A stretch of 64,000 nucleotides of DNA from Microstegium vimineum (taxonomy: Eukaryota; Streptophyta; Magnoliopsida; Poales; Poaceae), in assembly GCA_022036555.1 (NCBI GenBank), contig CM039120.1, positions 13,725,951 to 13,789,950 of the forward strand. Reading direction: 5' to 3'. Below, in pieces: positions 21,960-33,426 of this stretch. Position 1 is the first letter of the stretch. The number at the start of each line of letters is the position of its first letter. The translations under genes were made by a program, and so were the position numbers. A model generated the notes under the pieces. The model worked only from the letters and a program-made list of their open reading frames with translations. It searched no databases and was not told the DNA's origin.

Positions 21960-23481
21960 TCTACTTGAGTATTTTATACTATGATGCATCAGGTGATAGG
22001 AGTTGTTTGAATCCCAAATTGATGCATTACCTTCCTTGATACTTGTTTTACCTACCTTGTTACCCTGTTAATAATAAAGTAAAAGCAACCACTTAGCATG
22101 CTTAGAATAATGGTTACCTTTCTTTTTATGTTTCGTATTATCCCTTGTGGGTAATACTATCACGGTTGGCTATATTCGCTATCGTGGAAAGAACCTATGG
22201 TAGTAATGAAATACGGTCAACTGGAAGGCAAGTGCACCAAGTGGTCAAGACTTGGGGGCAGTCCGTCCGTTGGATCGTGTAGGTTTGTACACGATGGTGG
22301 CCCTCTTACATCTTTGAATGCGCCCTTTCACATAGGGGCCGTCGGGAGTGTCGACCCCGAAGCCGAGTAAACACTGTCCGGGCCGGAGCTCGCTCAGCTG
22401 TGAGCACCCCTCTAGACTGTAGGCATGATCTGCCCCGTGGTGGCCATCTATTTTCTACAATTGGGGTGGACCCATGCGAGCCCGCGTCGATTACCACCTG
22501 GACTTTGTTGAGCGGTAACCTAATGCTGACCCGACGGGGAAAGTATGGGCGTGTGTTAAAGGTAATCTGACCAGCTGGTGTATATCGATTTGAATTGCCG
22601 CCCCCCACTGGATATGGGGGATTATGTTGAGCTTCACCATGGTACAACTCCATGTGACATCTTAATGGTTCTACTAAAATGTTGATGAAGGAACTGGATA
22701 TATGTTATTATATTGTTTGAGTAGAATCAAGTGTGTGCTCTAGTATAGATGCAATAACCTAGAAATAATTAGTAGGATAAAAGATGACTGCTCACCGCAT
22801 CATTAAAGTAAACTCCTTTAATTTTAAGCATTTCTGCAAAGTAAAGCTTACCCAACTCCAGATACAGTCATGCATACCCTTGGAGTCTTTATTTTCAGTT
22901 AGACGGGTAAGTCTAGATGAGTACATTCCCGTACTCAGGGTTTATCCCGTTGTTGCAGATGGCCAAGTATACATCGGCTATTGTAAGCACTGTCTCTATC
23001 CTTTCTACGGAGAAGATGAGTAGGCCTTGGGCAAGGTCTTCCAGAAGCTCACCTTTTGTTGTTGTCGGACCTGACGTTGTGGGCACCCCTGTCTTTTGAA
23101 AACTTCAACTTCCGCTTCAAACTCTGTTTTATTCGGCCATAAGTGTAGTGGTGTAAGTACTACTTTTATTTGGAACAAGTGTTGTACTAACTTTATTTCG
23201 TACCTTAAGTATTTTCGGTTGATTTGTGACTCGTTCGAATGTGTATCCTTGAATGTACGTGATCCTGAGTTGATGTAAGAAATCCTTCGAGATTTCCGGA
23301 CTACCGGGATTATATGGGCTCAAGTGTTTTACGTGGTAGCTAAGTCAGCTACATTAGCACTTGATCTCTTATAATCTGGGCGGTTCCGTCACATTCTCAA
23401 TCAAGTGAATGATGCTTAATGCATATGATGGCATGATCAAGTTTTAATTAAGTGCTTAAACACCAGGGGTGTTACAGTGGA

Positions 23482-25282
23482 GCGCCAATCTGCTATAAGA
23501 TGTAGCCCATGAACTGAAAGGACATCGCCTGACTCGCTAGTAGTTGTTCCTAGAACTGGTCCTGCCGAGCCTGAACCTGGCCCATCATGGCCACCATCTG
23601 CTGCTGAGAAGTATCGAGCCTGTCCAGAACTCGCATAAGAGTAGAGTCGACTGACGGTGCTAGAGGAGGTGCTGCACTGGAAGGACCGGCCTCGGTGTCG
23701 TGAGCTGCCGCTGGACGTGGCGGTGCAGGCTAGTGAGGGCGGTAATCGTCGTCGTCGCTGTCAGAGGGGATCGACTCAGTGCCCTAATCCAGATCCTCCT
23801 ATCGGTGAAGTGCCTCGAGCTCTGCATGAGCAACTGTGTGCATCGCCTCATCCTGGTCGTCAACCTCGTCCATCTCTCTGGCTAGTACTCCACGACGAAC
23901 CCTCCTGAGAGCTTTGTTGCTTCGGCGACCATCAATGACTGCACTCATCATATAGATCGAAAATACTGAGGGTGAGTGGTCGAGCTCACTAGCAATCCCT
24001 AGCACTGAGACTCGAAGAGAAAGAGCCAACAAAGAGGAGATTCAGTGCCCGTAGGGAAGCTGCCACCTAGAGACTATACCATCTGCTATGGTATCCTCCA
24101 TCTCACATAGAATGAAGTCGGCGACGTCAAACGGTGTCTGAGTAGTGATCGCTGCCAGGAGGTACTGCTGGAGGTTCGTGAGCGCATCACGGTACCCGGT
24201 GCGAGGAAGGAGAGTACGCCTCATCACGTCATTAACCAGACGAACGGGAGGGTACAACTCGGCAGGAGACCGACTGCTACTGAGACCGAACGGAGGACGG
24301 AAGCAGGGAGCAACCAAGTCTGTATCAGGTGTCGTGCCTCCAACTGCTTTGCGGGGGGGTCCACATTCCCAAAACACTGCTGGTGAAGCCAGAGAGGAGC
24401 CTCTGTCAAGTGGAACCGAGCTTGGAGGTCTGTCAGGTAGGTCTGGTGGCGCTCGCCTCTAAAAGTGTACTGGAAGTAAGCGTGGTCCGGGTCGATCCAG
24501 AGTACAACGTAGAACTCTCAGAACCAGTACTCGACGTAGCTCCCCGAACGGCCTAGGAGGTCCTCTAGCCCGGGAAGGTACTCAAGTAGAGGTCGAAGCA
24601 CCTCTTCATCGGTGTCTAGGATGCGCTCAAGAGGGCACACGCGGTGGGGTCTCAGTCGGATCCTCATGGTACAGACTGCGTCATAGAAGTCCTTGTGGCC
24701 TGGGTGCCACCAACCAGGAGGAGCGTTAGGGTGTCTCTGAACTAGGCACCACTCCTCAAGCTAACCTAACCGGAGCTCACACACCTGCTATGTAGAAGCT
24801 AAACTGAGGTCCACGTGAACTGGCATCACTGGGGGCCCTGCCATGGACGGAGGTGGGGGAACTGCCCTCGGAACTCTATCACCGCGGCGAGGACCCTTAG
24901 GACGAGGAGCAACCTCGATGCGGGCACGAGTAGACCATCTAAGCGAAGGAGTCTGAGCTATTGCTGCTGCCTCTATAGAGGCCTCTGGGGCCTGAGTGTC
25001 CTCTGTTGTTGCTATGGTAGCCTCTGCGGCCTGTGAGGACTGAGTCTGAGAAGCCCTGGCGGCTGAGGAGGCTCTAGAGGATGGAGGACGAGCACCAATC
25101 TGGAGTGAAGCACCACTCTTGGCCCTGTCTGCTGCATTAGCTATTGCTATCGCTGCTAGAGCGTCTCTGTCTAGAAGCTTCCGCTCCTTGCCTGGAACCT
25201 TCGCCTTGGCCTTCCCCTTCTGTAGAGCTGTGGGAGGGGGAGGACCACCACCGACATTCTTGCATCGAGCCATAGCAATCAA
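23482..25282 (-). pseudogene. Env-like ORF of Sirevirus C, N-terminal part
   Basis: The likely start is the ATG at 25273 (MARCKNVGGG, after a short MIA from 25282). A basic Ala/Lys-rich head follows, then a Ser/Ala/Gln/Thr-rich stretch, and then the conserved region containing LVNDVMRRTLLPRTGYRDAL and QQYLLAAITTQTPFDVADF (about 24100-24290), which is characteristic of the ORF after pol in grass Sireviruses. An acidic DEVDDQDEA segment and a Gln-rich helix (SQQQMVAMMGQVQARQDQ) end the piece. Several in-frame stops and probable shifts occur (24788, and near 24515 and 23550). It continues in frame at 8729 once solo LTR A is removed. Function is unknown. Confidence 0.7.
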
Positions 25283-26907
25283 TCAATTGTCACACCGAGA
25301 GAGGCCCAAATGCCACTTCCACTGAGTAGAACTCCCACTGACCACTGCCTCTGAATATCAAATATGAAATCCCCATTGGCCTAGCTGATCACTGCAAGAG
25401 GCCCACAAAGCCACTGACAATCTGGTGAGTCTTTGCCTCAATCCATACTCGCGGGCTTTGCCCTGAGGTCTCTGTCACTGACCCAACTGCCATAGAGAAT
25501 AGATAGAAAGTATATATAAGCATCATATATAATCTAGGGGTGTGAAAAGCCTAAGGAAGCAAGCAATGTAGATATGAGAATAGAAGAGCTGAGCCGGCTA
25601 TCTGAGGAACGAAGCGAGTCAAATCAATGCACGTCGTACAGCGGATCGAGACAGCACGAACAACGAACCATCGACGGCTAAAACGCGCGATCGACGAGTC
25701 GGGCAAGGAACCCAAGGGAGGTTTGGGGACAGGAAACCCTAGGGGGGTGGGGGTTGCTGGTGGGGAGGTGGTGACAAGGGAGGTCTAGGGTTCAAGAGAA
25801 GCCTCGGCAGGGTGGATCTGCTCGGCTAGAGGGCAGAGCAGTGGGGAGCGCGCGGCGGAGCAGGGGGCGGTGGCGGCACGAGCAGAGGGGCATGCGGTGC
25901 GAACAGGGGCCGCGACGAGAGCCGAGCACCAGGGCGGGAGGTGGAGCGCGCGGGCCCGCGGGAAGGTACTGGCAACGAGGCTCAATGACGATAAGGTGGG
26001 CGGGCGGCACGAATGGCAACATGGCGGTGGGCGACGGTGTACGGAACTAGTGCGGGTGGTTTGGGTGGGGACAGAAGAGGGTGAACACTTGAAGGATGAG
26101 CCACGTGAAAAACGGACTCCGGATGCAAAATCGGATTCGGAAGGGCGACACCGGACGCAGGAGGGTCCCAAAACGAGCGACATGCTCTCTGTGTAAAACA
26201 ATCCGGACGCAGAATTTGGTCTGGACGCAGGGAACAGGCGCGACCGGAGTCACTGTGCGGAGCAGTGCACAGTGGGAGGGGGCTAACCGGACGCAACTGC
26301 GATGGTCCGGACCGCATAAAACATGCGTCCGAACCTTGCGACCGGAGCACAACAGAGGGCACAGGGGAGAGTCCGGACACAAAAGTGAGTCCAGACCGAA
26401 CGAGAAAACAGCGTCCGGACCTTGATCCGAAGCCAGACATGCAATGAAATTTTCCTATCTCTCCCTTTGCTCTCTCTCACAGCATTTCCAACACTAAAGA
26501 GATCAGAAATAAAACATGTTGGACAGGGAATGAGAACCATCACTCAAACCCTCATTGGTTTTTCAAATAGTTAGCCATTGGCTTAGCTCTTTTTAGTGAA
26601 AAATAGGCAATGAACGAGGGCGAGGAACATTGTAAGGCCATTAGTAGGGGTATAGTTACAACTTGAGCATGGAATGCTCCCCCTAAAATGGACGAACTCA
26701 GAGGATGCTCAAACTTAAACGAAAAAGAACGATCAAGCAACAAACATGCATATGCAATGCAATACTCGAATTTGAATCTAGTTGCTTGCCAAGTTTAAAC
26801 CACGATTTAGCTTCTTCACACGCTTTGGGGCGGTTTTCTTAACCGCGTTAGACAAGCCTATGTGCACGTACATAATTTAAACATCAATGCAAGGTACCAA
26901 TACAAGA
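25283..26907 (-). other. Sirevirus C spacer between pol and env-like ORF, with TCCGGAC array
   Basis: No coding frame is credible; frames of 60-150 codons overlap on both strands in the GC-rich part. Between 26100 and 26430 about a dozen TCCGGAC/ACCGGACGCA variants occur, very like the array in the 3' LTR of the same element (compare TCCGGACCATCAAGCATGCGTCCGGAC at about 6516-6542 with 26307-26331). From 26450 to 26907 the sequence is AT-rich with CTCCCCC (26674). Confidence 0.5.
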
Positions 26908-27020
26908 TCATCTTTTAGTGAAGTTACTTAGATCAAGCACATTTAGTTCACTTCTCAACCTACAAAAGGTTACTTCATCAAGTGGTTTTGTGAAGATATC
27001 CGCCAATTGATCTTCACTTT
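26908..27020 (-). pseudogene. Last codons of Sirevirus C pol (RNase H end)
   Basis: Minus frame EDQLADIFTKPLDEVTFCRL and on to a TGA at 26908-26910. This is the standard C-terminus of Ty1/copia RNase H. The upstream codons resume at 38628 beyond Sirevirus B. The five bases 27016-27020 (ACTTT) are the left target duplicate of Sirevirus B, with one change from ACTTC. Confidence 0.85.
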
Positions 27021-29088
27021 TGCGAACACATGGTGGATAAGTACCCATGTATGTTCAACTTTATGATGAGTGATCGTCCAACATGTGAGTGTTTCAGTTT
27101 GAGTGGCTTAACCTAACCTCTTTGCGAAAGCAAATGTGTGCCTATCTATCGGCTTGTGGTGTGCAGGTGCTATGCCTAGTGATAGTGGTCAATGGCGTGG
27201 AGAAGGTCGAGTAGAAGCTTGCCGTGCCGATGGACTAAGAGCCGTGAAGGGCGGAAGCAGGGCTCGGACTGAGGGACCATGGGCATCAGCGGACTAGCTG
27301 TGGTGGCTAGTACTAGGCATCGGCGAGTGCGAGAATACATGGAGGTAGACCAAGTTGACCAAGTCAAGACGGCGGACGAGCGGGTCGGGCGGAGGCTCAT
27401 GGGCCTCGGAGTCCGACCGGGCGAGGACAAGGTGGCTCGAGTCGAGTGGTTTGGTGGTTTGGGACTCAAAACCATCCGAGGACAGTTTCCGAGTTTGGGT
27501 CACAAAACTCGGGGTTCGGTAGTTGAGCCCAAAGCTACCGGTGGCGGGTTTCGCGGGTTTGGGCCTCAAAACCTGGGCGGAGCTTCCGAGGAAGCGGGAT
27601 GGCACGTGGCGGAATCCTGGAGGTTGTGTCGAGGCGACGGCAACTCCCGGCAGGAAGAGGGGCCGTCCATTCAAACGAGTGGCTGAGAGTTATCGACTTG
27701 GATTACAGTGTCTTAGGGCTAGGTAATTCAGTCTTGTATCTAGGGGGTCTTTGGGAAATAGCCAAAGCTCCGTTAAATAGAGGATGGAGGGGTATCCTCA
27801 TTCCATCTCTTGAACCCTAATCATTTGCACCAACTCTCTATCTCTACCCTCTCTCTAGTTCATGAGATCCCTAGGTTCATTTCACCAACCTCTATAGGAA
27901 CTTGAATCTTTTGGTGGGAATCGGAGACCCGACTCTCCGAGTGCCATGGCACGGTTAGTTTCTTGATCGAGTCTCCCCGGTTGCTTGTGTTCTTCGCGTT
28001 TTGCCTTTGCTCTCTCTTTTTCCCGAGTTGATTTCTCTTTGTTGAGAGTAGCTTTGCAAAATCCACTTGAACCAAGTTGTTCGTATTCGTGAGGAGCATC
28101 TTTGCACTGAAGGAATTCACCTCAAACCTCACGAGTGCGTAGATCGGGCGATTTCTTTGCGGCATTCTTCGTTTTGCCTTTTCTCCCCCAAATCCGAGTG
28201 TTCCCGTTTATCCTCTCCAAATTGAGCGATGATTTCTTCGGGATAGCTCCCCAACTGCACAAGGATCATGCCTACAAAGTTTGGTTGCAGTTGAAGTTCA
28301 TTTGGTTGAGTTTTGGGAAGATTTGGCGGAGTGAAATCGGTTTTCGCGGGTTTTCTGTGCGCTATTCGTGAGCTCCGGGGCACCCTCCGGACCACTTTGG
28401 ACAAGGCTCTGGACCATAGCGAGTGGTCCTGTGGTGTGGCCGAAAATCTGTAGCAAAGCGCCTAGCTCCGGACCATACCTCCGGACCACTTCCATTGGTC
28501 CTGAGGTAAGCGTCGGACCACGTGTCCGAAGGGTGGGTGCATACTGTGTTGGGAAGTTTTTTCAGCAGGCTCCGTACCATAGCTCCGGACCACTTCCATT
28601 GGTCCTGAGGTGCTCCGGACCATAGCTCCAGACTAGTCGTGAGGTGCTCCGGACCACTTTCAAGTAGTCCTGAGGTCACTGTTGATCGCTGTTTTGGCCG
28701 TTTCTCCCTCGTCCGGACTCTGAATAAAGTTCCATTTGTTGTGTTGGATTTGTATTCATGTAAGGAACATGATTAGGTACTTTTGAGACCAGTTCTCATA
28801 AGTATTTTTGGGTGTGCTCTTTCCTCGTCTCTCTAGGGGTTGAGAGTACCTTTCTCGGTGTATCGGTTTCGAGTTCGTGGCTTCGTTTGTTCTCCATCTT
28901 CTCCGACCGCTCCGCTGCACCTTTAGGGGACTTCCTAAGGTGTCCACCTACTTGTTAGGTCGTTTGCGAGTCGGTTCTTCCGAGGTCAAGTTTTGGGTGT
29001 GATTTTGGCACAAGGGCCAAGTCCTTGAGTTGAATTTTATTTGGCTCCCATTCACCCCCCCCCTCTGGTCGTCGTTCCCGGTCCTTCA
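27021..29088 (+). repeat. 5' LTR of Sirevirus B (2068 bp)
   Basis: Starts TGCGAACACATGGTGG and ends CCGGTCCTTCA. A CTCCGGACCAT/CTCCGGACCAC array with TTGGTCCTGAGG spacers occupies 28375-28680, and a run of C (29054-29063) lies near the end. Compared with the 3' LTR the array here has extra units, so the LTRs differ in length by 26 bp. The frames at 27.2-28.7 kb occur in both LTRs and on both strands and are not genes. Confidence 0.9.
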
Positions 29089-29104
29089 ATTAGTATCAAA
29101 GCCG
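29089..29104 (+). promoter_or_regulatory. Primer-binding site of Sirevirus B
   Basis: ATTAGTATCAAAGCC directly follows the LTR. The plant initiator-Met tRNA complement is TGGTATCAGAGC, the usual Ty1/copia primer site, so this copy has mismatches. Confidence 0.75.
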
Positions 29105-29151
29105 GTTAAGGATCATTCCACCTTATACGGTTCTTGATCCACGAAGGAGAC

Positions 29152-30738
29152 ATGGAGTGAGGTGCTGGCAAACCTCCATTCTTTGATGGAACAAACTTCG
29201 CCTATTGGAATGTGCGCATGTCCGCTTACCTCCAAGGGCTTGATACGAAGTATTGGGAGATTTGTGAGAGTGCTGACTATGTGGTTCTTGGCGCTCAGAT
29301 TAATGAGCTTCAAATCAAGCAACATGCATCAAACGCAAGAGCCCGTGGCATCCTCTTCTCAAGTTTGTCTCTTCCTGAGTTTGAGCGAGTTTCGAGTCTC
29401 ACTACGACACGGGAGATCTGGCAAACACTTGTGCGATATCATGAGGGCAACCCTCAGATCAAGTCCAGACTCTTCGACACATACCATAGAGAGTACGAGA
29501 ACTTTGCTCAGTTGGTCAGCGAATCTGTTGATGGGATGTTCACTCACTTCCAATCTATCGTCAACAAGATGCGTGCTAATCGAGCCAACTTGCCTTATGA
29601 TGATCATGAGATGGCTATCAAGCTTTTGCACGCTCTTGATCAGAAGGTGTGGGAGATGAAGGTGGCTGCCATTCAGGAGTCACCGGGCTATGATGCCCTG
29701 ACCGTGGAGGAGCTGTTCAGCAAGCTCAAGTCCTCGGAGATTGACTACCAGACCCGAGCCAAGCTTGAAAACCCGTCGAAACCCTCTATGGCGTTGGTTT
29801 CTAGCCCCGGCGGTACGTCTTCTTCCTCCTCTGACCCTTCACACTCTTTGTTCGCTTTGTCTTTGATTTCTGTGACAGAGGATCAAGTGGAGGCTCTTGG
29901 AGATGATGAGCTAGTTTTGTTCATCACCAAGTTCTCATGGTTTCACAACAATTGTTTGAACTGTCGGCGTGGTGGCTCAGCCAAGGGGTGCTACCGTTGC
30001 GGTGATGAGGATCACTTTATTGCAAACTACCCCAAGAAAGCTGCAGGCGACTTCACCAAGCGCAAGGACAAGTGCGAGCACCACTTCGAGGACAAGCACA
30101 AGCCCAAGGGTGGCTACCACCGAAGGTCCTCCAACAAGGTGATCGACAAGGTGAAGGCCAAGCATCGAGCCTTCCTCGCCTCCCTTAGCGACATCGATGC
30201 CTCCTCCGACGGAGGTGCTTCTTCAAGCGATGATGAGTCGAAGGGAAAGGTCGAGGACAAGCTCAATGGCCTATGCTTCTACGCCGACGCCAAGCACGGT
30301 GGCTTTTGCACCATGGCGATTGAAGAAGGTAAGGTCGGCAAGCGCAAGGAAGGCCCCGACTATGACTCTGACACACCCAAGGTATCACCCACCGTCGAGT
30401 CCCTCTCTCTCGAGATTGAGTCTCTGAACGACACCTTGATGAGTCAAGATGTGTTGCTCAAGTGTGCCGCTTGTGAGAGGAATGACTTTAAGGCGAAGTA
30501 CCTTAGCGCGCTTCATGAGCTAGATTTTGCTAAGGCGTCAGTGATGGTTACCGAGGAGCTAGAGTGTGATGCTTGCGCCATTCACATGTCTGATCTTGTC
30601 ACTCTTCAGGACAAGTATGGCACTCTACTTGAGGAGGTCAGTGAGCTGAAGGCTAGGCCTAGCTTACTTGGTGCGTGCAAGTCTTGCTTAGGCTTGCGTT
30701 CTGAGCTAGCACAAAGAGATGCTGGATTGCTGTGCTAG
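29152..30738 (+). pseudogene. Gag of Sirevirus B
   Basis: The frame opens with ATG at 29152, but the third codon is TGA (29158-29160, probably from GGA); the next in-frame ATG is 29212. The N-terminal two-thirds is the copia gag domain (PFFDGTNFAYW, then LLHALDQKVWEMK). A zinc knuckle follows, CYRCGDEDHFIANY, in which the last Cys is Tyr (TAC, 30028-30030), so metal binding is lost. A Lys/Asp-rich region and a coiled coil (SLEIESLNDTLMSQD) follow, as in long Sirevirus gags. The frame stops at 30736-30738 and continues in other frames to about 31720. Confidence 0.85.
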
Positions 30739-31736
30739 AGAAGGTCAGCTCAGATAGCACTAGAGAGTCAGATCACTTTGAGGCTTTGGAGCTTGAGATC
30801 GCGTCGTGCAGACACGACAAGATGCGTACCGAGGAAGAAAACACATACCTTCGGTCCATCTTGAGCTGGGTGTCTTGCTGAGAGCCACAGTTGGGGATGA
30901 TGCTTAGCCAATGCAAAAGGGCTGGCAGCACGGGAGTAGGCTTTGCTATAGGTGGGAAGGACGATAGCATGTTCGGTAAGATCGGTGAGTGCAGTGGTTT
31001 GAGAGAGAATGAGAAACTCACCACAACTCCCAAGCTTACCAAGATCACTCCACCTAAGCCTACCAACCCCTCTGAGTTTCCTGTGAGAGATGGTGTGTTT
31101 GAAGAGCCACCCAAAACCACTCCACAGAAGCAAGTGTGGATTGCCAAACCAAACCATCTTCGCAACCCACTTGACACACTGCTAGACATCTCTAGTGATC
31201 CCCTTCCTAAGAAAGCTAGAGCCACCCAACCCAACAAGAGAGTGCCTACCAAGAGTGTAGTGAGGTACCATTGTGAGTATTGTGAGCGGGATGGGCACTT
31301 GGCTAGGTTTTACTTTAGGAGGAAGAGAGATGATCGAAGGAAGGGAGAGTTGAACAACCGGGACATGTACCACCCACGAGTTGGGGTGCGTGAACCGGAA
31401 GTTTAGAGGCGCACTTCTAGGCCTAGAGGTACAATGCCTCAAGGTGCTACGCCTCAGGAGGCGAGACCACGCGGTGGTCGTGCCCGGCGGGGTACCGGTC
31501 GTGACCCATACGACTACGGGCCTCGTGGCGGTGGCTTTACTCCACCCTTCGCTAGCGGACCACGTTTTCCCTATCGTGGTGATCGCTATCCCTCCGTGGG
31601 GCAGGAGATGTTTGGTTTTTCTCCTAACCCATTCTTTCGGCAAGTGGGACAACACTGGTATCCTTCACAGTTTACTAACCCCAGTGTTGGTCCATTTGCT
31701 CACCCTATGTCTTTTTATTGATGTAGGAAGGAGGAC
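30739..31736 (+). pseudogene. Gag C-terminal extension and gag-protease junction, Sirevirus B
   Basis: Continuation of gag in shifted frames. A long open stretch (30891-31406) carries a Lys/Pro/Thr-rich region and a second zinc-knuckle-like motif, CEYCERDGHLARFY, where the last Cys is again Tyr. A stop at 31404-31406 is followed by an Arg/Gly/Pro-rich, nucleic-acid-binding-type tail (31434-31721, with GGFTPPF and FGFSPNPFF) and a further shift before the protease. A second knuckle and a basic Gly-rich tail are known in Sirevirus gags. Confidence 0.7.
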
Positions 31737-33426
31737 TGGAGGAGACTTGGCTTGTGGATTCCGGATGTTCACGCCATATGACCGGAAGTGCCAAGTGGTT
31801 CTCCAGCCTCGACCTCATGCACCACACCGAGTACATCACATACGGGGACAAGAGTAGAGGTAAGGTTGTCTCCCGGGGGTCCATTCGAGTCAATTCATCT
31901 TTTGTCCTCAAGGATGTTACTTTGGTTGCAAATTTGCATTTTAACCTTCTTTCGGTTTCGCAACTCCTTGAAGACGGTTTTGAGATGAGCTTTAAGCCAA
32001 ACCTCTCTCAGATTTTGGACTCTCGGGATGATCTTGTTTGCCGGATTTTGCCCTTCGGGAAGGTTTTTCGTGTGGATTTTTCTATCTCTTCCAGACCTTC
32101 TCATTGTCTTCTTGCCGATTCTTCCTCCAAACTTTGGAAGTGGCATAGGAGATTGGGACATTTGAGTTTTGACTTTATTGCAAGGCTTAGCTCAATGGAC
32201 CTTATCCAAGGATTGCCAAAGCTAAAGTTCGAGAAGGACTTGGTTTGTCATCCTTGCAGGCATGGCAAGATGGTTGCTGCTTCCCATCCTCCTGTGACTG
32301 AGATCATGACCACTCGACCCGGCGAGCTCTTACACATGGACACAGTTGGTCCAGGTTGGGTCAGGTCGGAGGAGGGAAGTGGTATGTTGTTGTAGTCGTT
32401 GATAACTACTCGAGGTACTCTTGGGTGTTCTTTTTGGAGAGTAAGGATGAGGTTTTTTCACTTGTTCGAGATCTGATTTTGAGATTGCAAAATGAGCTAC
32501 CTAAGAATGCCATGAGAGCTATCCGTAGTGACAGTGGCACATAATTCAAGAATGCTCACTTTGCAACTCTTTGCTCTTCCTTGGGTCTCGATCATCAGTT
32601 TTCCTCACCTCACAATCCCCAGCAGAACGGTGTTGTTGAGCGCAAGAATCAGACCCTTGTTGAGATGGCCAGGACGATGCTCGATGAGCGTAGGACTCCT
32701 AGGCAGTATTGGGCCGAAGCACTCAGTTCTGCTTGCTATGTTTTCAATCGCATTTTTCTCCGAGCTTTCAAGAAGAAGACCTCTTATGAGCTGTGATTTG
32801 GGAGACCACCCAAGGTAAGTCACCTACGGGTGTTTGGGTGCAGGTGCTTCATCCTCAAAAAGGGCGGTAAGTTGGATAAATTTGAATCATGGTCTTCTAA
32901 CGGTATCTTTCTTGGTTATTCTACTCACTCTCGAGCTTATTGTGCACTTAACCTTGAGACTAACTGAGTGATGGAGACTTGTGAGATTACCTTCGATGAG
33001 ACTATGCCCTGTGTTTCCACTGCTTTTGAGCTTGCAGGTGATGATGAGGTGAACACTAGCATCTTTGTGGAGGAGGAGCAGGACGACGCCGATTGGGGTG
33101 ATCCCGAGCCAACTCCACTGGCTGCCCCCGTCGACCCTGCGACGTCCACTTCGGCTCACGGTCCCGATCCGACTACTTCCTCTACATGGGGGTCGTTCGA
33201 GCAGCTTCCTCAGTCGGTGCCCGTTGCACCTGAGGGAGCTCCAGCTGCTGTCGAGGGGGAGGCCACTTTGTCCAGGTAGGCTCCCCGCCACATCTAGCAG
33301 CAGCACCCGTCGGAGAACATCATCGGCGACATCGACCGTCGAGTCACGCGGTCCAGGTCCTATCTCTCTCACTTTGCTCATTCGGCTTTTGTCGCGTCTT
33401 TTGAGCCCCGAGATGTTGGACACGCT
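31737..33426 (+). pseudogene. Protease and integrase of Sirevirus B
   Basis: The protease active site is WLVDSGCSRHMTG (31748-31786). The GAG-pre-integrase HHCC region has WHRRLGH then CHPCRHGK (32142-32270). After a frameshift near 32360 the integrase core follows, with D in VVDNYSRYSWV, D in IRSDSGT and E in QNGVVERKN. Breaks are TAA in place of Glu at 32542-32544, TGA stops at about 32794 and 32966, and TAG stops at about 33278 and 33293. From 33000 to 33300 the linker is acidic then Pro/Ala/Ser-rich. The protein would process the polyprotein and integrate cDNA but is not functional here. Confidence 0.85.

Larger units (their letters stand above)
19769..23393 (+). mobile_element. Solo LTR B (3625 bp), plus orientation, nested inside solo LTR A
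   Basis: The target duplicate TTCTC stands at 19764-19768 and 23394-23398. The left end TATGACACCCTG looks like a mutated TGTGACACCC (first G to A), and the right end is GGTTCCGTCACA, nearly the same as the end of LTR A (GGTTCTGTCACA). Excising it joins the first 83 bp of LTR A to its body. LTR A and LTR B are therefore related LTRs of the same size class in opposite directions. No internal region is present, so it is a solo LTR. Confidence 0.8.
8730..23476 (-). mobile_element. Solo LTR A (about 3.86 kb of its own sequence), minus orientation, carrying two nested insertions
   Basis: It is flanked by GTGGA at 8725-8729 and 23477-23481, and removing it restores one open env-like frame of Sirevirus C. 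On the minus strand it starts TGTAACACCCCTGG (23476) and ends GGTTCTGTCACA (8730). Its own pieces are 23399-23476, 16113-19768 and 8730-8851; the rest is LTR B and the CACTA element. No internal retrotransposon region is found, so it is a solo LTR left by recombination. The size, TGTxACACC start and AAACCCTAA-rich 5' part recall Tekay-type Ty3/gypsy LTRs, but the family is inferred. Confidence 0.8.

Noticed and set aside
25785..26543. Frames of 76-152 codons in the pol-env spacer
   Set aside because: They overlap on both strands and cover the TCCGGAC array; none continues the env-like or pol frame.
27176..28679. Frames repeated at 36736-38210 that could look like a duplicated gene
   Set aside because: They are the same LTR sequence present at both ends of Sirevirus B.
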